Assembly: GCA_903864485.1 (NCBI GenBank) | Contig: CAIPGD010000521.1 | Span: 1-6,385 of the forward strand | Length of the DNA stretch: 6,385 nucleotides | From: an uncultured bacterium | GTDB lineage: Bacteria; Pseudomonadota; Gammaproteobacteria; Burkholderiales; Burkholderiaceae_E | Direction: 5' to 3' | Shown: in pieces, positions 1 through 5,365 of the stretch | Numbering within the stretch: position 1 is the stretch's first letter | Layout of the letters: every line of letters starts with the position of its first letter | The notes under the pieces: model-generated | Told to the model about the DNA's origin: nothing | The model's database searches: none | Seen by the model: only the letters and a program-made list of their open reading frames with translations | Position numbers and translations under genes: made by a program

Positions 1-348
1 GGCGGCTCGAGCCGCTGCCGCGCCTGCCTCGGGTGTGCAGAGCTCGAGACTGCCAACGGGCGCCAGCAAAAGCGGCAGGCGCATCTTTCGTCCGAGAAAG
101 GTCGCAGAAGGCTCAATTGCGCTGACATCACGGAGTACCCGCGGGCGCAGCGCAATCGAATCGAGCGCCATCCGGTTGCGACGCAATGTGGTTTCAGTCT
201 CGGTACCGCCGACGATGTAGTCCCAGTCATCGTTGTTTAGCTTCTGCCGCGCCTTGCGAATGACCTCGTGCAGGGTCATAAACGGCGAGTTGGAAATGGC
301 ACCGGATGGGTTTGTGACGTTGGGTTGAGCGGGGCTTGAATGGGGCAT
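1..348 (-). CDS. FMN-dependent alpha-hydroxy-acid dehydrogenase/oxidase, N-terminal part (partial)
   Basis: The first 116 residues of a gene that continues past the left edge, open throughout. From about residue 38 it follows the glycolate oxidase / L-lactate dehydrogenase (LldD) / mandelate dehydrogenase family: a DWDYIVGG segment in which Tyr44 aligns with the substrate-binding Tyr24 of spinach glycolate oxidase, then TLRRNRMAL, RPRVLRDVS, and the FMN-contacting strand LLLAPVGS at 93-100. Enzymes of this family oxidise a 2-hydroxy acid to the 2-oxo acid using FMN in a TIM barrel. The catalytic His/Arg lie in the missing C-terminal part, so the substrate cannot be named. Gly99 sits where glycolate oxidase has Ala79; mandelate dehydrogenase also has Gly there. 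The start at 348 has AAGG six bases upstream; an in-frame ATG at 279 (residue 24) has no ribosome site. It is divergent from the binding-protein gene that starts at 473. Confidence 0.88.
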   Translation of the reverse strand, partial: MPHSSPAQPNVTNPSGAISNSPFMTLHEVIRKARQKLNNDDWDYIVGGTETETTLRRNRMALDSIALRPRVLRDVSAIEPSATFLGRKMRLPLLLAPVGSLELCTPEAGAAAARAA

Positions 349-472
349 ACCGTGCCTTGAGTGGGGGGCTCACCACACCTTAGGGTTCCAGTTTGCCGCT
401 GTCTATCCAAGTAAACGCTAGGTCTCTTTGTGGAACAATCGGCCCTCCAGTCGATTAACTTTGGAGCAACCG
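349..472. promoter_or_regulatory. Divergent intergenic region between the hydroxy-acid dehydrogenase and the binding-protein gene
   Basis: This 124 bp gap must hold the promoters of both divergent genes. The ribosome sites are visible: AAGG at 355-358 (read on the minus strand) for the dehydrogenase and GGAG at 463-466 for the plus-strand gene. No convincing sigma-70 -35/-10 pair stands out on either strand. Weak symmetry is present (TGAG/CTCA arms around a G-run near 358-372, TTGT/ACAA at 428-438), too short to call operators. Shared regulation of the two genes is possible from the layout but not shown. Confidence 0.4.
463..466 (+). promoter_or_regulatory. Ribosome binding site deciding the start at 473
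   Basis: GGAG lies six bases before ATG 473. The open frame extends upstream to a TTG at 428, but that codon has no Shine-Dalgarno sequence and would add 15 residues unlike the family. The ATG is therefore the better start. Confidence 0.7.
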
Positions 473-1228
473 ATGGATCATTTGCATGCAGAACCCGCCG
501 CAAGCCCCGAGGTCATTCGACAATTGGCTCCGACCGGTCGCCTGCGTGCGGGAATCAACCTGAGCAATTTTCTGCTGGTGACCGGGAGGGCTGAGAATGG
601 CGACCCGCAAGGCGTTGCGCCCGATATGGCCGCAGAAATCGCCCGTCGTCTGGGCGTCGGCTTGGATCTGGTGCCGTTCCCAAACCCGGGATTGCTGGCT
701 GACGCGGCAGAGGAGGGCGTCTGGGATATCGCGCTGATTGGCGCTGAACCCGCGCGGGCCGAAAAGATCGTCTTCAGCGCCTCTTACGTCGAAATCGATG
801 CAACGTACCTCGTTCCTTCGGGATCCGCGTTGCGCGACGTTTCGGAGGTTGACCAGAGCGGCGTCCGAATCGCAGTTTCTGCCCGAACCGCTTACGATCT
901 TTGGCTGGTTCGCAATATTCGCCATGCCCAACTGGTTCATGCCGAGGGGTTCGACGCCACTCTCGAACTGTTCGTGCGCGAAGGCCTTGAGGCGATGGCT
1001 TGTCTGCGATCGCGCCTCTTGATCGACGTTGAACAAGTCCCGGGGTCACGAATCCTGGAGGGGCGGTTCACCGCCGTTCAGCAAGCGATTGGAACTCAGA
1101 AGACCAACCTCGAAGGCGCCCAATTTCTGGCCGAGTTCGCGGAATACGCGAAAGCCAGCGGGCTTGTTGCTCGCCTCATCGAGCGTCATCAAGTCCGGGG
1201 TTTGACGATCGCCGCGCTGGCGGGGTGA
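473..1228 (+). CDS. Solute-binding-protein family 3-like protein without signal peptide (paralogue A)
   Basis: A 251-residue protein of the periplasmic solute-binding-protein type 3 fold (SBP_bac_3), the kind that captures small polar solutes for ABC importers. Typical blocks run in order: LAPTGRLRAGINL (18-30), GDPQGVAPDMAAEIARRL (43-60), WDIALIG (84-90), FSASYVEIDATYLV (101-114), GVRIAVS followed by AYDLWLVR (130-147), ILEGRF (194-199), and SGLVARLIERH near the end. It lacks any hydrophobic export signal: the N-terminus is acidic and begins directly before the mature domain. It is therefore predicted cytoplasmic, and may be a ligand sensor or a moonlighting or degenerate copy rather than a transporter part. 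No permease or ATPase gene is nearby. The gene at 3696-4565 is a clear paralogue with the same blocks and a signal peptide. Cys177-Leu-Arg-Ser replaces the AGVR of the paralogue. The gene ends 4 bp from the convergent higA. Confidence 0.85.
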   Translation: MDHLHAEPAASPEVIRQLAPTGRLRAGINLSNFLLVTGRAENGDPQGVAPDMAAEIARRLGVGLDLVPFPNPGLLADAAEEGVWDIALIGAEPARAEKIVFSASYVEIDATYLVPSGSALRDVSEVDQSGVRIAVSARTAYDLWLVRNIRHAQLVHAEGFDATLELFVREGLEAMACLRSRLLIDVEQVPGSRILEGRFTAVQQAIGTQKTNLEGAQFLAEFAEYAKASGLVARLIERHQVRGLTIAALAG

Positions 1229-1232
1229 GGGC

Positions 1233-1553
1233 TTAGGACGTTGGCGTTGGTTGTGCAAAAAATTGTGCCAGCGTGGGCTCGCGCCGCAGCTTGATCTCCG
1301 CATCCCATAGGTCCACCGACTGCTGCATGCCGAGCCAACTCTCCGGGGTGCCGCCGATCGCTTTAGAAATCCGAATGGCCATTTCAGCGGTGACAGACTT
1401 TTTTTCAAGTAGCAGTTGAGAGACCGTTTGACGGCTAACCACTAGCCGCTTGGCTAACTCGACCTGTGTCCAACCAAGTGCTGGTAACACGTCTTCCCGG
1501 AGTACCGCACCAGGGTGCGTAGGTTTACGGGTGGGGTTTCGCAGCGACTTCAT
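1233..1553 (-). CDS. higA: HigA-type antitoxin, XRE-family HTH protein
   Basis: A 106-residue antitoxin of the HigA/VapI group. The family opening PTHPGAVLREDVLPALG (11-27) leads into a helix-turn-helix, TQVELAKRL then SRQTVSQLLLEKKSVTAEMAIRIS (29-63), followed by GGTPESWLGMQQSVDLW (67-83). It should bind and neutralise the HigB toxin and repress the operon through the inverted repeat at 1839-1857. Its ATG overlaps the stop codon of higB by one base (TAATG), and GAGGA inside the end of higB (1563-1567) lies nine bases upstream, so translation is probably coupled. The toxin-first order is the normal one for higBA. The C-terminal tail (about 84-106) is family-variable. The gene is convergent with the binding-protein gene ending at 1228. 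Confidence 0.94.
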   Translation of the reverse strand: MKSLRNPTRKPTHPGAVLREDVLPALGWTQVELAKRLVVSRQTVSQLLLEKKSVTAEMAIRISKAIGGTPESWLGMQQSVDLWDAEIKLRREPTLAQFFAQPTPTS

Positions 1554-1831
1554 TAGTGGTAATCCTCGAGGTTAACGTTCACAGCGTTTTGCCCCTCAAA
1601 CTCAAAGGTGATCCGCCAATTCCCCGAGACCGCAACAGAGTAGGCGCCTTGCCGCTCGCCCTTGAGTCCATGAAATTTGTACCCTGGAAGCTCCATATCC
1701 CTTGGTTCCGTGGATGCATCGAGTCGATCCAGCAATCGCTCGATTCGGGAGCTATGTCGGGAAGGGATGCCTCGATAGCTACCAGTTTCAAAGAAAAGAT
1801 TCAAACCTTTGTGCTTGAAGCTAGTGATCAT
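1553..1831 (-). CDS. higB: HigB-type toxin, RelE-superfamily mRNA interferase
   Basis: A 92-residue toxin, the same length as Proteus vulgaris HigB. It starts with MITSFKHKGL, the usual family start. The residues reported as active-site elements in the Proteus protein are at the same numbers here: His54 and Lys57 (in HGLKG), Arg73 (in NWRITFEF), and Asp90-Tyr91-His92 at the very C-terminus. HigB binds the ribosome and cleaves mRNA in the A site; with all these residues present the toxin looks active. It is the first gene of a two-gene operon with higA. No Shine-Dalgarno sequence precedes the ATG, and the best -10 element ends only five bases upstream, so the transcript may be leaderless. A stress-response or stabilisation role is inferred from the family. 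Confidence 0.95.
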   Translation of the reverse strand: MITSFKHKGLNLFFETGSYRGIPSRHSSRIERLLDRLDASTEPRDMELPGYKFHGLKGERQGAYSVAVSGNWRITFEFEGQNAVNVNLEDYH

Positions 1832-1836
1832 GGCCG

Positions 1837-1864
1837 AGTGTAAACCAAGTGTTTACATTGTCAA
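1837..1864 (-). promoter_or_regulatory. Predicted higBA sigma-70 promoter
   Basis: Read on the minus strand, a perfect -35 TTGACA (1864-1859) is followed after 16 bp by TACACT (1842-1837), a 4/6 match to the -10 consensus. Transcription would begin near 1830-1831, at the higB ATG itself. The inverted repeat 1839-1857 fills the spacer and enters the -10. Confidence 0.65.
1839..1857. promoter_or_regulatory. Probable HigA operator (perfect inverted repeat)
   Basis: TGTAAAC-caagt-GTTTACA: two perfect 7 bp arms around a 5 bp centre, placed just ahead of higB and across the promoter spacer and -10. The position and symmetry fit autorepression by HigA or the HigBA complex, as in other higBA operons. 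Binding itself is inferred. Confidence 0.75.
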
Positions 1865-1994
1865 TCAACTATTGTCGTGTCTACCTCGTGCCTTTCGCTA
1901 CACTTGAATTCCCGGGAGGCAGCCCCCACCTTGATCACATGAGAGCTCCTCAACCGGTGCTCTTAGTTGAACCTTAATCATTTCGAGTGCTGTC
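1865..1994. other. Intergenic region upstream of the adhesin-E-like gene
   Basis: About 130 bp between the higBA promoter and the plus-strand gene at 1995. It must contain that gene's promoter and leader. I see no clear -35/-10 pair, only isolated pieces such as TACACT near 1899 on the plus strand. The ribosome site is weak (GAG at 1985-1987). No repeat, terminator or RNA gene is recognisable. Confidence 0.35.
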
Positions 1995-2399
1995 ATGAAT
2001 TTTGTGATCCGCGTCCTCGCTGCCCACCTGGTCGTGGTGGCCGGGTGGGCTTGCGCTCAATCAGATTGGGTTGCTTTGGGTCGTCTGCAGGATTCCGAGT
2101 TCTACTACGATCCGGTCAATATTCGTCAGACGGTTTCTGTCCTGACCAAGACGCCCCATCTCTGGCGGGTATGGACAATCCAAAGCTGGGACGCCCCCAC
2201 GGCTGCTGGCGCGCGTTCTGATCGTAGTCAGTACGAGTATGACTGCAGCTCGAATCGCTTTCGCGTCCTTCAGCAACAGTCATTCACTGGCCCAATGGCG
2301 GATGGCGCGCGCCTCGCGAAGATCTCGAGCCCATCCGACTGGATGGTCGTGAGTCCGAATACAGCGCCCGCAAACCTTCGCGACATCGTTTGTAACTAG
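1995..2399 (+). CDS. Small secreted protein, surface-adhesin-E-like
   Basis: A 134-residue exported protein. Residues 1-21 form a signal peptide with Arg6, a hydrophobic run VLAAHLVVVAGW and an A-C-A cleavage site before Gln22. Cys20 is not in a lipobox (Gly at -3), so it is probably not a lipoprotein. The mature part resembles the adhesin E (surface-adhesin protein E) domain: DWVALGR, then FYYDPVNI (36-43), LWRVWTIQSWDAP (56-68), SQYEYDC (78-84), and a C-terminal DWMVVSPNTAPANLRDIVC (115-133). Cys84 and Cys133 are suitable for a disulphide. Homologues are common small periplasmic or surface proteins in beta- and gammaproteobacteria; the adhesin name comes from one Haemophilus member, so adhesion should not be assumed. 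It stands alone on its strand, and its stop TAG shares CTAG with the convergent amt stop. Confidence 0.78.
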   Translation: MNFVIRVLAAHLVVVAGWACAQSDWVALGRLQDSEFYYDPVNIRQTVSVLTKTPHLWRVWTIQSWDAPTAAGARSDRSQYEYDCSSNRFRVLQQQSFTGPMADGARLAKISSPSDWMVVSPNTAPANLRDIVCN

Positions 2400-3595
2400 T
2401 TGTTGTCCTGACCCGGAGTCGCCGAAATTCGGTGGATCGAAAGGTCAGATCCCAAGAACTCTTGCTCCTCGTCAAGTCGAAGTCCTACGGTGGCCCGAAG
2501 TGCACCGTAGACAACCGCGGCGCCGACCAGAGCTACAGCGATTCCCAGAAGAGTGCCCGCGACTTGAGCACCGAAGCTCACCCCACCAGCCCCACCGAAG
2601 GCCGCCTGGCCAAAGATCCCGGCCGCAATACCACCCCAGGCGCCGCAAAGGCCATGCAAGGGCCAGACGCCCAGCACATCGTCAATGCGCCAGCGGTTTT
2701 GAGTCAGCGTAAAGAGTTGGACGAAGAGCGCCCCGGCGATACCCCCAACCGCCAAGGCGCCCAGTGGATGCATCAGATCACTGCCGGCGCAAACGGCAAC
2801 CAGCCCAGCCAGTGGTCCGTTATACGTAAAACCAGGATCATTGCGGCCCAGAGCCCAAGCGGCGAGGGTGCCGCCAACCATCGCCAGCAGAGAGTTCACG
2901 GCCACCAGCCCGCTCAGCTTAGTCACCTCCTGGGCACTCATGACGTTGAATCCAAACCAGCCGATCGTCAGGATCCAGGATCCGAGCGCCAAAAATGGAA
3001 TGCTTGAGGGGGGATGCGCCGCAATTCGGCCATCTCGGCTGTAACGCCCGCGCCGGGCGCCGAGCATCAGGACTGCGACGAGGCCGATCCAGCCGCCCAC
3101 CGCGTGGACAACGACGCTTCCGGCAAAGTCATGGAAATTCTCGCCAAACCAGGCCTTGAACTGGTCCTGAATACCGAGATTGTTATTCCAGACGATGCCT
3201 TCAAAAAAAGGATAGACCAGTGCCACAAGGACGCCCGTGGCGATTAACTGCGGCCCCATCCGGGCGCGCTCGGCAATGCCCCCCGAGATAATGGCTGGGA
3301 TGGCGGCGGCGAAGGTGAGCAGAAAAAAGAATCGGACGAGTTCAACCCCGTTGTTTTCCATCAGGAGATCTGCCGACACCAGAAACGATTTCCCGTAAGC
3401 CAATGAATAGCCGACCAGGAAATAGGCGAGTGTTGAAATCGCAAAATCGACGAGAATCTTGACGAGGGCGTTAACCTGGTTTTTGCTGCGGACGGTGCCG
3501 AGCTCGAGGAAGGCGAATCCCGAATGCATCGCGAGCACCATGATGGCGCCCAACAACAGAAAGAGGGCGTCTTGGCTTGTCTTCGAGAACCCCAT
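2396..3595 (-). CDS. amt: Ammonium transporter, Amt/MEP/Rh family
   Basis: A 399-residue polytopic inner-membrane protein with about eleven hydrophobic segments, filling the whole Amt fold. It imports ammonium through a trimeric pore. Key sites are intact: twin pore histidines His164 and His314 (150 apart, as in AmtB His168/His318), Asp156 of HDFAGS, the Phe-gate candidates Phe95 and Phe216 (GWFGFN), Trp136, and GGIAER at 105-110. It has no signal peptide and starts directly in TM1 (DALFLLLGAIMVLAMHSGF), unlike E. coli AmtB. The cytoplasmic tail reads LRLDEEQEFLGSDLSIHRIS, so the His of the usual HGE motif is followed by Arg-Ile. GlnK control is not certain, and no glnK gene lies in the window. 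GGAG five bases before the ATG supports the start. It is divergent from the secreted binding-protein gene and convergent with the adhesin-like gene (4 nt overlap). Confidence 0.96.
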   Translation of the reverse strand: MGFSKTSQDALFLLLGAIMVLAMHSGFAFLELGTVRSKNQVNALVKILVDFAISTLAYFLVGYSLAYGKSFLVSADLLMENNGVELVRFFFLLTFAAAIPAIISGGIAERARMGPQLIATGVLVALVYPFFEGIVWNNNLGIQDQFKAWFGENFHDFAGSVVVHAVGGWIGLVAVLMLGARRGRYSRDGRIAAHPPSSIPFLALGSWILTIGWFGFNVMSAQEVTKLSGLVAVNSLLAMVGGTLAAWALGRNDPGFTYNGPLAGLVAVCAGSDLMHPLGALAVGGIAGALFVQLFTLTQNRWRIDDVLGVWPLHGLCGAWGGIAAGIFGQAAFGGAGGVSFGAQVAGTLLGIAVALVGAAVVYGALRATVGLRLDEEQEFLGSDLSIHRISATPGQDNN

Positions 3596-3695
3596 AAATG
3601 CTCCAACTTAGTGCGTATTTAAAAAAACACGGCGGTTGAAGCAGGATTTATGCCCTTTATTGGTGAATCGCGCGCCCCCTTGAAACCAGCATGAG
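3596..3695. promoter_or_regulatory. Divergent promoter region between amt and the secreted binding-protein gene
   Basis: A 100 bp gap serving two divergent genes. CTCC at 3601-3604 is the amt ribosome site read on the minus strand. A run of seven A at 3621-3627 lies in the amt leader. On the plus strand TTGAAG (3636-3641) with TATTGG after 16 bp (3658-3663) is a weak sigma-70 candidate. No sharp operator dyad is visible. Confidence 0.45.
3638..3655 (-). promoter_or_regulatory. Weak candidate sigma-54 promoter for amt
   Basis: On the minus strand GGGCAT, then six bases, then TGCTTC gives the required GG-N10-GC spacing with GGCA in the -24 box and TGCT in the -12 box. Transcription would start near 3629, leaving a leader of about 34 nt with a good ribosome site. 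Amt genes are often NtrC/sigma-54 controlled. GG-N10-GC is common by chance in DNA of this composition and no NtrC dyad is seen, so this is tentative. Confidence 0.25.
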
Positions 3696-4565
3696 ATGAA
3701 AACAATGACCTGCAAGCCAACCGATCAGATGCACCAACATGAAGCTTTGGGTGCCAACTTGGTGCGTCGCGGCCTTGCTGGCTATGTACTCGGGCTCCTG
3801 GTCATGGCGAGTTTTTCAAGTGGCTTGGTCGCGGCCGAATTTCCATCGGCAGTGGCGCCCACCGTGCTCGCGCCTACTGGCGTTTTGCGGGTGGTCATTA
3901 ATCTGGGTAACCCTATCCTTGCCCGCAAGGATGCCCAGAGCGGTGATCCGGTCGGCGTTTCGGTTGATTTGGCGTCTGAACTGGCCAAGCGGCTCAAAAC
4001 ACCTCTTGCGCTCGTACCCGTGAATTCTGCGGGCAACGCGGTTGATCTCGTGACACGTGAAGTGGCGGACGTAGGATTTTTTGCGATCGACCCTGTGCGG
4101 GGTCAGGGGATTGCGTTCACCCCTGCGTACGTTCAGATCGAAGGCAGCTACCTTGTGCGAGACGGTTCGCCAATCAAATCCAATGAGGAGGTCGACCGGC
4201 CGGGTCATCGAATCGTGGTGGGTAAGGGAAGTGCCTATGACTTGTTCTTGACCCGAGAAATCAAGCAGGCGCAGTTGGTCAGGGCAGCTACGTCGCCTGA
4301 GGTCGTTCGCTATTTTGTAGAAAACAACGCCGAGGTTGCTGCTGGCGTCCGGCAGCAGCTCGAGGCAGACGCTCGCTCAATTCCGGGGCTACGGTTGCTG
4401 GAAGGGCGATTCATGGTGATCGATCAGGCGATGGGCGCGCCTAAGTCGCGCTCTGAGGCAGTTCATGCCCAGCTTCAGCAGTTTGTCGCCGACATGAAAT
4501 CGAGCGGATTCGTTGCCGCCAGCCTCAAGCGACATGGCATTGACGGCGCAGTCGTGGCCCCATGA
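3696..4565 (+). CDS. Secreted solute-binding protein, SBP family 3 (paralogue B)
   Basis: A 289-residue exported binding protein. A basic stretch with Arg24-Arg25 precedes a hydrophobic core (GYVLGLLVMASFSSGLV) and a V-A-A cleavage site after Ala47. The mature domain has the same ordered blocks as the gene at 473: LAPTGVLRVVINLGN, GDPVGVSVDLASELAKRL, DVGFFAIDP, FTPAYVQIEGSYLV, HRIVVGKGSAYDLFLTREIKQAQLV, AAGVRQQL, LLEGRFMVIDQAMG, and SGFVAASLKRHG near the end. Such proteins capture a small solute in the periplasm for an ABC importer; no permease or ATPase gene is present here and the ligand is unknown. The n-region is long and the start uncertain: ATGs at 3696, 3705 and 3729 are in frame and none has a strong ribosome site. 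The stop overlaps the next start (ATGA), coupling it to the phosphodiesterase gene, so the two probably form an operon. Confidence 0.86.
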   Translation: MKTMTCKPTDQMHQHEALGANLVRRGLAGYVLGLLVMASFSSGLVAAEFPSAVAPTVLAPTGVLRVVINLGNPILARKDAQSGDPVGVSVDLASELAKRLKTPLALVPVNSAGNAVDLVTREVADVGFFAIDPVRGQGIAFTPAYVQIEGSYLVRDGSPIKSNEEVDRPGHRIVVGKGSAYDLFLTREIKQAQLVRAATSPEVVRYFVENNAEVAAGVRQQLEADARSIPGLRLLEGRFMVIDQAMGAPKSRSEAVHAQLQQFVADMKSSGFVAASLKRHGIDGAVVAP

Positions 4566-5365
4566 ACACCTTGCTGGCCCAGGTCACCGATCTGCATATT
4601 CGCGCGCCAGGACAGCTGGCTTATGGCCGGCTTGATACGGCCCCTTATCTTTCGGCCGCGTTGAGCACGCTCATGCGGATGCCGCAAAAGCCTGATGCAG
4701 TGATCCTGACCGGTGACCTTACTGATTTTGGGCAACCCAGCGAATACGCGCATCTTGCCGAATTGCTTGGACGTTTGGACCTGCCCTTTTACCTGATGCC
4801 GGGCAATCACGATGACCGCAAAAACCTGCGCGCCGCGTTCCCCGCCCATGGGTACTTAGGGTCAAAGGGATTCATTCAATACATTATTCAAGTTCGCGAC
4901 TTGCGAATCATTGCGATCGACACAACTGAGCCGGGCTTGAGTTCTGGCCGCCTTTGCGCGGCCCGCCTGCAATGGCTCCAGGACGCCCTGGCCAGCGACA
5001 CCAGCGTGCCTACCGTTCTGGCGTTGCATCATCCGCCCTTCAAAACCCTGATCGGACCGATGGACGAAATTGGACTTCTCGAAGGCGTCGAAGAACTCGA
5101 AGCGATCGTGGCTGGTCACCCTAACGTCAAGCGCGTGATCTGCGGGCACTTGCACCGCACGATTTACACAGGCTTTGCGGGGATCGTAGCCTCAACCGCT
5201 CCGAGTCCCGCTCACCAGGTCTGTCTGGATTTTGGAACGGATGCCGATTCGGCGTGGAACCTCGAACCGCCAGGGTTTCATTTGCATGTCTGGAACCGTC
5301 AGGGTTTTTTGCTCACCCATGCGGTTCCGGTCGGGCAGTTCGAGGGTCCGTATCCTTATCTATAA
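4562..5365 (+). CDS. Class III metallophosphoesterase, GpdQ/CpdA-like cyclic or glycerophospho-diesterase
   Basis: A 267-residue calcineurin-like phosphoesterase with a complete two-metal site: Asp10 and His12 (TDLH), Asp52 (GDLTDFG), Asn82-His83 (GNHDD), His156/157 (LHHPPF), and His196 with His198 (GHLH). These line up with GpdQ of Enterobacter aerogenes (Asp8, His10, Asp50, Asn80, His156, His195, His197) with only small shifts. Further GpdQ-like traits are YGRLD (21-25), GQPSEY (57-62), PSPAHQV (214-220) and a C-terminal FEGPYPY. GpdQ hydrolyses glycerophosphodiesters, and relatives (CpdA, Rv0805) hydrolyse cyclic nucleotides; which applies here cannot be read from the sequence. No signal peptide, so it is cytoplasmic. 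Its ATG overlaps the stop of the secreted binding protein by 4 nt and has no ribosome site of its own, so it is probably translationally coupled. Its last 6 nt overlap the convergent SDR gene. Confidence 0.9.
   Translation: MNTLLAQVTDLHIRAPGQLAYGRLDTAPYLSAALSTLMRMPQKPDAVILTGDLTDFGQPSEYAHLAELLGRLDLPFYLMPGNHDDRKNLRAAFPAHGYLGSKGFIQYIIQVRDLRIIAIDTTEPGLSSGRLCAARLQWLQDALASDTSVPTVLALHHPPFKTLIGPMDEIGLLEGVEELEAIVAGHPNVKRVICGHLHRTIYTGFAGIVASTAPSPAHQVCLDFGTDADSAWNLEPPGFHLHVWNRQGFLLTHAVPVGQFEGPYPYL

Noticed and set aside
381..398. GG-N10-GC pattern on the plus strand upstream of the first binding-protein gene as a sigma-54 promoter
   Set aside because: Only the invariant GG and GC agree in the -24 box; this spacing arises often by chance in GC-rich DNA.
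428..438. TTGT-gga-ACAA palindrome as an operator
   Set aside because: Four-base arms are expected by chance in a region of this size and no regulator gene is adjacent.
428..472. Longer version of the first binding-protein gene starting at TTG 428
   Set aside because: No ribosome site at 428, and the added residues do not resemble a signal peptide or the family; ATG 473 has GGAG at good spacing.
455..1036. Long minus-strand open frame of 193 codons opposite the first binding-protein gene
   Set aside because: It is a shadow of the real plus-strand gene: composition is Arg/Gln-rich with no recognisable domain, and the opposite frame is a clear family member.
1233..1864. higBA as part of a mobile element
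   Set aside because: No transposase, integrase, terminal repeats or target duplication were seen around it; transfer of TA modules is common but nothing here shows it.
2432..3007. Plus-strand open frame of 191 codons opposite amt
   Set aside because: Antisense shadow of the Amt gene, low complexity and hydrophilic, with no family features.
3661..3676. Plus-strand GG-N10-GC upstream of the secreted binding-protein gene as a sigma-54 promoter
   Set aside because: TGGTGA/GCGC is a poor match to TGGCAC/TTGC; judged chance.
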